Assembly (NCBI GenBank): GCA_018266255.1
Contig: JAFEAT010000010.1
Coordinates: 186,001-250,000 of the forward strand
DNA: 64,000 nt
Direction: 5' to 3'
Source of the DNA: Cyanobacteria bacterium SZAS-4
GTDB taxonomy: Bacteria > Cyanobacteriota > Vampirovibrionia > Obscuribacterales > Obscuribacteraceae
Shown: piece by piece, positions 50,860-58,794 of the stretch
How the letters are laid out: the number at the start of each line of letters is the position of its first letter
Position numbering within the stretch: position 1 is the first letter of the stretch
The notes under the pieces: generated by a model
The model's input: only the letters and a program-made list of their open reading frames with translations
The model's database searches: none
What the model was told of the DNA's origin: nothing
Translations under genes and position numbers: made by a program

Positions 50860-51765
50860 ATGATTCTCTTACTTGGTGCAACCGGCTTGCTCGGCGGCCA
50901 GGTTTTGAGACGCCTGGTCGATAGGAAGTATCCGACCAAGCTTTTTATCCGCGGTTCGAGCGATTGGAAAGATGCGTCGATTCAAAATCTTCGCCACCGT
51001 GGCGTAGATATTTCGGTCGCCGATGTCACTGATAAGGAAGCTGTTCTGAGTTCTCTTGTTGATTGCACAGCTGTTATAAACATTGTCGGCGCGATGCGCC
51101 CAAACAAAAATATAGACCTTCATCAGTTGCAGGTTACTGCAGTTAAAAATCTGGTTAGTGCTGCCCAAAGGCGTGGTGTTCAGCGCTTCATTCACGTCAG
51201 TTGTTTGGGGGCCTCAAGCAGCTCCGCCAGCACTTATTTCAAGACTAAGTGGGAATCAGAGAAGCTTGTCAGAGACGCAGATCACTACTGGACGATATTC
51301 CGTCCGTCATACATGTTCGGCGAAAAATTTCCGTTCTTAGATGTGATTATGCCTTTGATCAAATTTCGCATGTGCATGCCTGTTCTTGGCAGTGGTATGA
51401 ATCAAATTCAGCCCATCTGGGTCGACAATGTCGCTGATTGTGTCGTGGACAGTATCTATCGAAAAGAGTGTGTCGGGCAAACTTTCGAGCTGGGTGGTCC
51501 CGAAACATACAGCATGCTTCGCTTTATGGAAAAGGTGAGAAAAGAGCTTGGCATCACCGGGCCGACTTTGAATATTCCAACACCTACGGTTGCCAAGGCA
51601 TCGGCTGCTTTAACCAAGCTAGTACCGGGTTCGGCCATCAATGAGGAGGTTGTAAATTTGATCATGGCGAATTCGTTTACCGAACTCAATGCCGCTCAGT
51701 CGAGCTTTATGACCAACCTGGCGCCACTTGATGATGTGTTCGAGCGGATTATGGATACGTATTAA
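50860..51765 (+). CDS. Atypical NAD(P)-binding SDR / NmrA-like epimerase
   Basis: 301 aa. Nucleotide loop GATGLLGGQVLRRL near the N-terminus (GxxGxxG), then IRGSSDW, a DVTD motif, INIVGAM and VQRFIHVSCLG. The catalytic YxxxK is replaced by a TYFKTKWESE arrangement (Tyr and Lys present, typical of extended atypical SDRs related to NDUFA9). Possibly a quinone- or electron-transport-linked redox protein; substrate unknown. It follows the repeat protein by 28 nt. Confidence 0.8.
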   Translation: MILLLGATGLLGGQVLRRLVDRKYPTKLFIRGSSDWKDASIQNLRHRGVDISVADVTDKEAVLSSLVDCTAVINIVGAMRPNKNIDLHQLQVTAVKNLVSAAQRRGVQRFIHVSCLGASSSSASTYFKTKWESEKLVRDADHYWTIFRPSYMFGEKFPFLDVIMPLIKFRMCMPVLGSGMNQIQPIWVDNVADCVVDSIYRKECVGQTFELGGPETYSMLRFMEKVRKELGITGPTLNIPTPTVAKASAALTKLVPGSAINEEVVNLIMANSFTELNAAQSSFMTNLAPLDDVFERIMDTY

Positions 51766-51825
51766 GCGACACGGCGTGCGGTATTGTGCTATTTTTTTGA
51801 CGTTATCTGATGTTAGAGGTGCGTG

Positions 51826-52185
51826 ATGATTAGGATTGGCAAGCCGGTTCAGCTCTACGAGTGGGGCGCTGGTACCAATACTTTGAACCAGATCTGGACC
51901 GTGTGCGGCAAGGGCGAGTTGCTTTCGGGCCCCAAAGTTAAGATGGGCGCTACCGAGATAACCGTGCAAATCCAGGGTCAGTTCGAAAAGAAAAACGCCA
52001 AGGACGACAGCATCAAGATAATGCAGCAAGGCGAAGGCATGACTCCCACCTCGACGCGATGGGGTGAAGTGGCTATGGGTCGCATCAAATCAGTTTCCGG
52101 CAACACAGTTGTTGTCGAAGTGAAGTCGGCGATGAAAGTCGGCAAGGGCACAAACGTCCGCCCGGGCAAGCCTGTCAGCCCTTAA
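51826..52185 (+). CDS. Unknown 119-aa beta-rich protein
   Basis: 119 aa from ATG 51826 with GAGGTG upstream. No signal peptide. Beta-rich, with a glycine at most turns (GKPVQLYEWGAGTNTLNQIW; VAMGRIKSVSGNTVVVEVKS). No family recognised. Spacing from the SDR gene (60 nt) allows co-transcription. Confidence 0.6.
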   Translation: MIRIGKPVQLYEWGAGTNTLNQIWTVCGKGELLSGPKVKMGATEITVQIQGQFEKKNAKDDSIKIMQQGEGMTPTSTRWGEVAMGRIKSVSGNTVVVEVKSAMKVGKGTNVRPGKPVSP

Positions 52186-52237
52186 TCCTGTTCTTCGTAG
52201 CCTTTTATTCGCTGCTCTGATCTTGTACGCGGCAGCC

Positions 52238-52888
52238 TTAACCCTTGTTGTTCGACGCATGCTCGTTAGCGGCATGGTGTTCGGCAAAGTAGGATTCAGA
52301 CACGGCTGTCAGAGAAACGACTGCTTCCTTCTGGATTGCCTTCAAAAACATCGCAACAATGCCCTGGGGCACGATGCCAGGCTCTACTTCGATGGCGTAG
52401 GTAACTTTAGTGTGGGTGCCATCCTTCACGGGTTCAAGGCTCCACTCGCCTTCTACGGACTTGAAATTGCCGTCGAGCAGCTTCCACTTCAGCGTTCCAG
52501 GACCCTTTGTCAGGTCATTAACGGTGTGCTGCGTTGGTTTAATGAACAGTTGTGACTTCATCACGCTTTCAAGGAAAACTATGTCGCCCTCGCGTTTTGT
52601 TACCCGGCAAGTTTTGACACGTTTGAAAAGGTCTGGATATTTCGGAAAGTTAGTCAGGGTCTGCCATACGACTTCGCGTGGGCAGGCGATTTCGAAGCAC
52701 GACACTGAACGCGCGAGGTGTTTCTTTTTTTCCTCGTTTTCCTTGCTTTCGGCGGCTTGTGCTGGCGGCGCAGAATCAACGTTGGCGGCTGTTTTCGACT
52801 GTTTCGCTAAACAAAAATCCGTCCCAGAAAGTGTGACGGAGGCGATGAGACAAAGAACTGCCTTGGTATACGGGGGATGTAACTTCAA
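52238..52888 (-). CDS. Secreted SRPBCC (START-like) domain protein
   Basis: 216 aa from TTG 52888 (an in-frame stop lies just upstream). Signal peptide AVLCLIASVTLSGTDFCLA. Residues ~60-205 have the polyketide-cyclase/START pattern: CFEIACPREVVWQTLTNFPK, YPDLFKRVKTCRV, and GEWSLEPVKDGTHTKVTYAI with a long final helix. These domains bind hydrophobic ligands. It starts 9 nt after the lnt stop on the same strand, so it is probably the distal gene of an lnt operon. Confidence 0.75.
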   Translation of the reverse strand: MKLHPPYTKAVLCLIASVTLSGTDFCLAKQSKTAANVDSAPPAQAAESKENEEKKKHLARSVSCFEIACPREVVWQTLTNFPKYPDLFKRVKTCRVTKREGDIVFLESVMKSQLFIKPTQHTVNDLTKGPGTLKWKLLDGNFKSVEGEWSLEPVKDGTHTKVTYAIEVEPGIVPQGIVAMFLKAIQKEAVVSLTAVSESYFAEHHAANEHASNNKG

Positions 52889-52897
52889 AACAAAAAC

Positions 52898-54448
52898 CTA
52901 AAAGACGAACCAGTGCGTAAAGGGGGTCAACTCGGATGAAAGGGTTACTTTCCCAACCAGGACCAGATCTTCCTCTTGTCCGGACAGCTCTTTAATCCTG
53001 CCGGCCGTGTCAATAATAGCAGAGGGTCCCGTATTGGCTGCAAAAACAAAGTAGCGACTGTTCTCGACGGCGCGAAAAACTGAGAATGCAATCATTTGTT
53101 GTCCAATCATCGATCGGTGAAACCAAGCCAGGTCGCTGATGTTGACCAACAGCTGCCCGCCTTTCCTAACGCTAGAGGCGCATAATTCTGGTGATAAAGT
53201 TTCGAAACATATCAAGGGGGAGACCCTCCCGCAGGTCAACGGAAGAGCTACGGCGGTCTTTCCGGAACCGAAACCGCCGCCCGCTGGAGTGTTAGTCAGT
53301 CGCAGTACCCATTCGGGCATGTTGCGCACAATTGTCGGTGTGTACTCCCCAAACGGAACCAAATATCTTTTGCTGTAGACTTCACTCACTACTTCGCCAC
53401 TGCTGGTGATGCCATACGCGGAATTAAACGGCGTATGCTGATCGTCGTGATACATGGAGCCAACGACCATATCGCATTGATGCCTTTTAGCGAAACCCAC
53501 AAGATCAGCCTGTGTCCCAGGCTCATCCACGAGATATGCAGGCAAGGCGTTTTCAGTCCAGACAATCAGACCCTTCGGACATTGCTCCAACATCTTCATA
53601 TAACGCACTAACAGTTCGGTCAGGCTGTATCTGTGTTTAGTGCGCTCCATCTCGATGTTGATGTTGCCTTGCAGCACTGAGACGGATTGGTCTGGAGTGG
53701 CTAAGGGAGTGTTTGTCCGGATCATGCCAAATGTCAGTGCGCCAACAACGAGAGCTGCTACTGCAATCATCTGATAAATTGCCGCACGCTGACTGGCGGC
53801 TATTAAAGATTCGCATTTCCATTTATCCCATTTTGTGGCAATGAATGATGCGATCGCTGTGTTGCTCAGCACAATCAAATATCCAACACCGACACCGCCG
53901 ATGATACTGGCAATTTGGATGAGTGGCACTTGCTTGTATTGAGAATACTCGATCATGGTCCACGGCACACCCAGTGCAGAGTGGGCATTCCCGAGAAAGT
54001 TGGTGACGAGAAGCCAGACAAACGGCACCGTAAGTAGTGCCGGTAGCTTCCATGACTTTTGAATTTTGGCAGGGAAGAATCCTCCGACCAGGGGCAGTTT
54101 GTTAATCGTCAGAGAAAACAGCGAAATGATCAGAGTTTGTTGACCGGAAACGAAAGCCCAGGCAGCCCCCGCCAACATCCAACCTTGCCAGCCGTTGAAG
54201 TTCAGCCAGTCTAGCGGCTGCAAATCAAGAAACCAGTTTAAGTAGACGAGACTGTATCCACTACCGAAAGCAAGTCCACGCAGCAGTGCTTGCCACATTC
54301 CCTTGCTTGAAGTGGCAGCCAACAAAAGCGGCACCAAGCCAAACCAAGCTAGATACCACTGCTCGAATCCAGGTGCAGATAATCCTAGACCTGCACCACT
54401 AAGGGCGAGCAGCAAAAATATTTTCGGCTCAAATGGCGGCTTAATCAT
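52898..54448 (-). CDS. lnt: Apolipoprotein N-acyltransferase
   Basis: 516 aa membrane enzyme that N-acylates the terminal Cys of lipoproteins. About seven membrane helices fill the first ~240 residues. The nitrilase-like domain has the Glu-Lys-Cys triad: WTENALPAY (Glu, ~297), SKRYLVPFGEY (Lys, ~361) and LICFETL (Cys, ~417). Its ATG sits directly after the U-run of the recA terminator and has no ribosome binding site, so expression should depend on weak read-through or on a promoter in the recA 3' end. Presence implies an outer-membrane-type lipoprotein pathway. Confidence 0.93.
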   Translation of the reverse strand: MIKPPFEPKIFLLLALSGAGLGLSAPGFEQWYLAWFGLVPLLLAATSSKGMWQALLRGLAFGSGYSLVYLNWFLDLQPLDWLNFNGWQGWMLAGAAWAFVSGQQTLIISLFSLTINKLPLVGGFFPAKIQKSWKLPALLTVPFVWLLVTNFLGNAHSALGVPWTMIEYSQYKQVPLIQIASIIGGVGVGYLIVLSNTAIASFIATKWDKWKCESLIAASQRAAIYQMIAVAALVVGALTFGMIRTNTPLATPDQSVSVLQGNINIEMERTKHRYSLTELLVRYMKMLEQCPKGLIVWTENALPAYLVDEPGTQADLVGFAKRHQCDMVVGSMYHDDQHTPFNSAYGITSSGEVVSEVYSKRYLVPFGEYTPTIVRNMPEWVLRLTNTPAGGGFGSGKTAVALPLTCGRVSPLICFETLSPELCASSVRKGGQLLVNISDLAWFHRSMIGQQMIAFSVFRAVENSRYFVFAANTGPSAIIDTAGRIKELSGQEEDLVLVGKVTLSSELTPFTHWFVF

Positions 54449-54477
54449 AAAAAAGCGGCAGATTGCTCTGCCGCTTT
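54449..54477 (-). terminator. Rho-independent terminator of recA
   Basis: AAAGCGGCAGA/TCTGCCGCTTT (54452-54462/54467-54477) is an 11-bp perfect stem with a 4-nt loop. On the minus strand it is followed by a run of six U, then directly by the lnt start codon at 54448. Confidence 0.95.
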
Positions 54478-54484
54478 GATTACT

Positions 54485-55645
54485 CTATTCAGCTGCGTCG
54501 TCGTCTTTCGCTTCCGGCTTCGCCTTGTCTTTGCTGCTGGCTGCTGCCATTTTTGCAGCCAGGGCAGCTCTAACTCTTGCGTCGATCTCAGCCAACATTG
54601 CTGGATTTGATTCGAGGAAGTTGCGAGCGGTGTCGCGACCTTGACCGATGCGCTCATCTTTATAGCTGAACCAGGTGCCAGATTTCTTGACGATTTCGAG
54701 CTCGGTAGCCATATCGAGAACGCAGCCAGATGTGCTGATTCCGCGTCCGTAGATAATGTCGAATTCGGCAATTCTAAATGGTGGTGCCACTTTGTTTTTG
54801 ACGACTTTGACTTTGACGCGGTTACCAAATTCGACGCTGTCTTTTTTCAACGTTTCAATTTTTCGAATATCGAGTCTGATTGAAGCGTAGAACTTAAGCG
54901 CGTTTCCACCGGTTGTCGTTTCTGGATTACCATACATGACACCAATTTTTTGTCTGAGCTGGTTGATGAAGATGACGATTGTGTTTGTCTTGCTTACAAC
55001 AGCCGTGAGTTTTCGCAGCGCCTGGCTCATCAATCGAGCTTGCAAGCCGGGCAAGCTGTCACCCATTTCGCCTTCGATTTCTGCCTTCGGAACTAATGCC
55101 GCAACTGAGTCGACGATGACCAGATCGACCGCACCAGAGCGAACTAGCTGCTCAGTGATTTCCAGTGCTTGTTCACCGGTGTCAGGTTGTGATATCAGAA
55201 GCTCGTCAACATTGACGCCGAGAGCTCTTGCATATTCTGGGTCCATCGCGTGCTCAGCATCGACGATTGCAGCAATGCCGCCCATCTTCTGCACTTCAGC
55301 AGCGATGTGCTGAGCGAGAGTTGTCTTTCCTGATGATTCAGGTCCGTAGATTTCGATGATTCTGCCACGAGGCACACCACCGACACCCAGGGCAACGTCT
55401 AGTGAGAGCGCGCCTGTAGGCACCGTTTCTATTCCACTTTGCCTTGAATCACCAAGGCGCATGATGGAGCCGTCTCCATATGCCTTCTTGATTGAATCGA
55501 GTGCTAAGCCAAGTGCTTTATTACGTTCTGGTGAGATCAATTTACTCGCTTCATCTTTATTTTTTAGTGCTTCAACAACAGAGCCTTTTATATCGTGTTT
55601 ATCGGCCGTTGATTTACCATTTTTCTCTTTCGTTCCTAACGCCAT
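54485..55645 (-). CDS. recA: Recombinase RecA
   Basis: 386 aa. Strand exchange and SOS co-protease. Walker A is GPESSGKTT, Walker B region [11 protein letters not shown], the DNA-binding loops are [19 protein letters not shown] and [20 protein letters not shown]. The first ~30 residues are a basic extension ([18 protein letters not shown]), and the C-terminus is an acidic/Lys tail ([11 protein letters not shown]), both longer than in typical RecA. GAGGAG precedes the ATG. A LexA-like palindrome lies ~119 bp upstream. Confidence 0.97.
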   Translation of the reverse strand: MALGTKEKNGKSTADKHDIKGSVVEALKNKDEASKLISPERNKALGLALDSIKKAYGDGSIMRLGDSRQSGIETVPTGALSLDVALGVGGVPRGRIIEIYGPESSGKTTLAQHIAAEVQKMGGIAAIVDAEHAMDPEYARALGVNVDELLISQPDTGEQALEITEQLVRSGAVDLVIVDSVAALVPKAEIEGEMGDSLPGLQARLMSQALRKLTAVVSKTNTIVIFINQLRQKIGVMYGNPETTTGGNALKFYASIRLDIRKIETLKKDSVEFGNRVKVKVVKNKVAPPFRIAEFDIIYGRGISTSGCVLDMATELEIVKKSGTWFSYKDERIGQGRDTARNFLESNPAMLAEIDARVRAALAAKMAAASSKDKAKPEAKDDDAAE

Positions 55646-55763
55646 TGTATTCTTCTCCTCGTGTTGAACTAAGCGTTGGCGCCATGCCTGTGCCCGACCT
55701 AAAAACGCCAGCGAGCGTTAAGGCAGAATAAAACGCTGATTTTCGAACAATCTTGTGCAAGCT

Positions 55764-55779
55764 CTGTGCACATACACAG
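55764..55779. promoter_or_regulatory. CTGT-N8-ACAG palindrome upstream of recA (LexA-box candidate)
   Basis: CTGTGCACATACACAG matches the CTGT-N8-ACAG spacing of proteobacterial SOS boxes. Position, 119 bp upstream of the recA start, is suitable if the mRNA has a ~100-nt leader. No lexA gene is in the window and cyanobacterial LexA sites differ, so this is tentative. Confidence 0.35.
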
Positions 55780-55968
55780 CCAGATTATAGCGGTATGCGC
55801 GCCTTACACGCGAATTAAAAGTGGCACCATTATGTTGTGTAGGGGTTCCGCATATACCTTTTGATACGACTCGATAGAGTTGGTTCGATTTTGTACGGTG
55901 TTACAAAGAAATGGTCGAGGGTATAAAAAGGTTGCTAGCCAACATATTTTTTCTCATCAGCTAGCCTC

Positions 55969-55985
55969 TAACGTTTAATACGTTA
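55969..55985. promoter_or_regulatory. TAACGT-N5-ACGTTA palindrome upstream of the Crp-family gene
   Basis: Perfect 6-bp inverted repeat with a 5-nt spacer, 100 bp before the Crp-family start codon. Symmetry and length suit a dimeric regulator site, perhaps autoregulation; not the standard CRP (TGTGA) or FNR (TTGAT) box. Confidence 0.35.
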
Positions 55986-56084
55986 AAACTCGCCTCCGAG
56001 TTCAATTCCTCGGAATGCCAAGCCAGCAGCGAGTTACCGGGATCCAAGCGGTTGATTAGGGACTTGTTGGGGGGAATCTGGTTT

Positions 56085-56777
56085 ATGAAAACTGCTCCAA
56101 AGCTTTTTAGCTTGAGGCAAAGCGAGATTTTCGACTCCTTCAACCCGGTTGAGTTGGGCCGTCTGCTTGGGATTCTGGAAGAACTCGAGTTGCCCAAGCA
56201 TCACGTTATCTTTTCGCCCGGTGTCGCATCTGATGCCATCTATTTTATTGAGAAGGGTCGAGTTCGCTTGACGCGATTGTCAGCAGAAGGAAAAACTGTA
56301 ATTCTCGCGCTGCTCGGACCAGGTGATTTGATCGGCGAAGCGGCTTGGGAAGCCGGTGAGCATGATAGTTATGCTGAGACACTTGAAGACTCGCGTATAT
56401 ATCAAATTAGTCGCGAAGCATTCCAAACGTTGATTCGCGAGAATCCAGAATTTGGATTGCGCTTGATTCAAATTATTGGATCGAGACTCAAACAGGCACA
56501 AGCGAGAATTGAAGATCTCGTCTTCAGGCAAGTACCCAGCCGCGTAGCGCGGCTTCTTATCAGCCTGGCCGAGAGCCATGGCAAAGTAACACCAAACGGA
56601 ATCAGAGTGGAATTTCCTCTAACGCATCAAGAAATTGCAGATCTGGTTGGATCGTCGCGAGTCACCGTCACGCAAATTTTGAACAAATTTAGAACGAGCC
56701 ATTGGATTGAAGTCGAGTCTAAGCGAGTCACCATCCACAATTTGGATGCGCTTGAAGACATGGTCCGTCACCCATAA
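56085..56777 (+). CDS. Crp/Fnr-family transcriptional regulator
   Basis: 230 aa from ATG 56085 (GGGGGGA upstream; ATG 56052 is possible). Cyclic-nucleotide-binding-type beta barrel (~15-130: HHVIFSPGVASDAIYFIEKG, LALLGPGDLIGEAAWEAGEH), dimer helix, then a winged HTH (LTHQEIADLVGSSRVTVTQI, ~170-195). There is no N-terminal Cys cluster, so not an Fe-S FNR. NtcA-like architecture fits a cyanobacteria-related lineage, but effector unknown. Confidence 0.9.
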   Translation: MKTAPKLFSLRQSEIFDSFNPVELGRLLGILEELELPKHHVIFSPGVASDAIYFIEKGRVRLTRLSAEGKTVILALLGPGDLIGEAAWEAGEHDSYAETLEDSRIYQISREAFQTLIRENPEFGLRLIQIIGSRLKQAQARIEDLVFRQVPSRVARLLISLAESHGKVTPNGIRVEFPLTHQEIADLVGSSRVTVTQILNKFRTSHWIEVESKRVTIHNLDALEDMVRHP

Positions 56778-56910
56778 GCCCTCATTTAGTTTTTCTCCAA
56801 AATTTCGCGCGCGCTTTTTTGAATTGAGCGCGTACAATTGACGACCCATTTTGAACTTTTGCACCGCTTCATACGTATATCTAAATGATGCGTTGTGATG
56901 GAGTGCATAA

Positions 56911-57255
56911 ATGAAGCTGACAATTAAAGAACTGCAGACAATCATGCAGGAGCAGATTGACTCCATGAAAACACAAATAGAAAAATCAAAGCGAAAAGAG
57001 TACGAACTTCACGAACGCGCCGATAATCAGTTATTGAATCTGGACGCATTTAGAAAAGAAACTGATTTCAATTTCCGAGAAGTGCGAACCGAGATTGCGG
57101 AATTGCGAACCGAGATGCGAACTGGATTTGCTGAAATGCAAGCTGGCTTTGCCGAAATGCGAACTAACCTAGCCGCCGTATTGGCATATGCGACGAACAT
57201 AGATGTCAATCACGAAGAACGCATCTCTGCACTCGAGGCGAATAACCCACATTGA
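56911..57255 (+). CDS. Coiled-coil protein with 7-residue repeats
   Basis: 114 aa; GGAG 7 nt before ATG. Nearly entirely helical and charged. Residues ~55-85 have heptad-like tandem repeats (REVRTEIAELRTEMRTGFAE, MQAGFAEMR), i.e. a coiled coil of the type common in small phage- or motility-associated proteins. No specific family recognised. Confidence 0.6.
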   Translation: MKLTIKELQTIMQEQIDSMKTQIEKSKRKEYELHERADNQLLNLDAFRKETDFNFREVRTEIAELRTEMRTGFAEMQAGFAEMRTNLAAVLAYATNIDVNHEERISALEANNPH

Positions 57256-57311
57256 GATATCTATTGCTTATCGCCTGTGGTGTCTGTTGGTGCGTCACTG
57301 CACTGCTGGTA

Positions 57312-57317
57312 TATAAT
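57312..57317 (+). promoter_or_regulatory. -10 element for tRNA-Arg
   Basis: TATAAT 11 nt before the tRNA 5' end. TTGGTG at 57287-57292 is a possible -35 with a long 19-nt spacer. Confidence 0.5.
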
Positions 57318-57328
57318 AGTTTTTCTGG

Positions 57329-57402
57329 GTGCCCGTAGCTCAGCTGGATAGAGCGTCGGCCTCCGAAGCCGAAGGCCTTGAGTTCGAATCTCAACGGGCA
57401 CG
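57329..57402 (+). tRNA. tRNA-Arg (anticodon CCG)
   Basis: 74 nt. Acceptor GTGCCCG/CGGGCAC, discriminator G; D arm GCTC-AGCTGGATA-GAGC; anticodon stem TCGGC/GCCGA with loop CTCCGAA (CCG, reads CGG); T arm TTGAG-TTCGAAT-CTCAA. No encoded CCA. Confidence 0.97.
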
Positions 57403-57422
57403 AATTTTGACTGATATTGAAG

Positions 57423-57447
57423 ACCGAGAGTTCGCTCTCGGTTTTTT
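57423..57447 (+). terminator. Rho-independent terminator after tRNA-Arg
   Basis: ACCGAGAG-TTCG-CTCTCGGT, 8 bp with a UUCG tetraloop, followed by TTTTTGTTTT. Confidence 0.95.
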
Positions 57448-57688
57448 GTTTTCTGCGAATAATTTCAACTCATTTAAGACTGACGCGATCGGTAAGAAAA
57501 GATTCGTCTCGGACATTCCTTGGCGGTTAAATTCGATCATTGCGCATATACTTTTGATGCCTCCACCGATGGTGCTGATTTTCTTGTTGCTTTTTAAGAC
57601 ATCTTTCCTTATCTTCTAGATATCCGTGATGAAAAGAACGGCACTGGAAGCGAAGGCGACTTCATGCCACCATATAAAAGGAATTACT

Positions 57689-57730
57689 ATGCGGCGCCAT
57701 CGAATCGAATTAGTGACTGATGAAATCTAG
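57689..57730 (+). CDS. Short upstream ORF overlapping the sigma factor start
   Basis: 13 codons ([13 protein letters not shown]) with a good AAGGA ribosome binding site 6 nt before its ATG. Its stop overlaps the first codons of the sigma gene, whose own ATG (57720) has no visible ribosome binding site. The arrangement suggests translational coupling: ribosomes ending here restart on the sigma gene. May be a real leader peptide or only a coupling device. Confidence 0.5.
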   Translation: MRRHRIELVTDEI

Positions 57731-58733
57731 AGCAAGAGCGGCAAAAATAGACGATCACAGTGAGCAAGAGTTTACTGTCGTCGAAGGCATGGGTGATGAG
57801 GATTTTGAAGAATCTTCAGATCAGCAAGACGAAAAGTCACCATCATTTGAACTTTTACAGACAGAAGACGTATTAGATAGTGAGCGTCCGATTTTAGCCC
57901 ACCGTTCAGTAGAGGAGGATTCAGTCAGGATATATCTAAAGGAGATATCTCGGCATAAACTGCTTAATGGTCGTGAGGAAATTGAACTCGCCAGAGCCGT
58001 GCAAGCTGGAGATGTAATCGCTCGTCGTAAGCTGATTCAGGCAAACCTGCGCCTGGTTGTAAGCATTGCAAAACGATATCGAAATCATGGACTGAGCTTT
58101 CAAGACTTAGTTCAAGAAGGAAGCTTGGGTTTAATTCGCGCCGTTGAAAAATTCGATCCGGAAAAGGGCAATAAATTCTCCACCTACGCTACCTGGTGGA
58201 TTCGACAAGCTGTCACTCGTGCACTGGCAAATAAATCTCGAACGATTCGAGTGCCTGTTCACATGAATGAAGCAATCACAAAACTGAAGCGGTCTGCTAC
58301 TGCGCTTGCGCAAGAGTTAGGACGCTTTCCGACCCCGGAAGAACTATCAGAAGCATCGGGTTTGTCGAAAGACAAAATCTCACTCGCGTTTGACTCGGCA
58401 AAATTGCCGTTGTCGCTTGACTCCGCCTGTAGTGAAGATTCAGATGGCACATTGGCTGACATCATTGAAGATGCCGACGCACCGATGCCAGATGAAGCTA
58501 CTGCCGCCAGGCTCTTGAGCAGGCACCTGCACGAAGTGCTGGCTGAACTCACGGACAGAGAAAAAGAAGTCATCGAATATCGATATGGACTCAACAACGA
58601 TCGATCCCTAAGTCTTGAAGAATTGGGTCGTCAATTGAATATGAGTCGCGAGCAAGTTAGACAGATCGAAATTAAAGCGATGCAGAAGTTGCGACGCACC
58701 TGCCAAGCGCATTTGCGTGAGTTTCTGCACTAA
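57720..58733 (+). CDS. Sigma-70 family RNA polymerase sigma factor (group 1/2)
   Basis: 337 aa. Regions in order: 1.2 ([20 protein letters not shown]), 2.1-2.4 ([56 protein letters not shown]), region 3 ([20 protein letters not shown]) and region 4 with the -35-recognising HTH ([20 protein letters not shown]). The short acidic N-terminus (~55 aa) lacks the long region 1.1 of RpoD, so it is probably a group 2 (cyanobacterial SigB/C-like) factor, or a compact SigA. No ribosome binding site at ATG 57720; see the overlapping upstream ORF. Confidence 0.9.
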   Translation: MKSRARAAKIDDHSEQEFTVVEGMGDEDFEESSDQQDEKSPSFELLQTEDVLDSERPILAHRSVEEDSVRIYLKEISRHKLLNGREEIELARAVQAGDVIARRKLIQANLRLVVSIAKRYRNHGLSFQDLVQEGSLGLIRAVEKFDPEKGNKFSTYATWWIRQAVTRALANKSRTIRVPVHMNEAITKLKRSATALAQELGRFPTPEELSEASGLSKDKISLAFDSAKLPLSLDSACSEDSDGTLADIIEDADAPMPDEATAARLLSRHLHEVLAELTDREKEVIEYRYGLNNDRSLSLEELGRQLNMSREQVRQIEIKAMQKLRRTCQAHLREFLH

Positions 58734-58794
58734 ATATTCGGTCTCAAACCGCATTTAAGTTTCCAGCTTGTCCATTCGTGGAGAACTTGTAATC

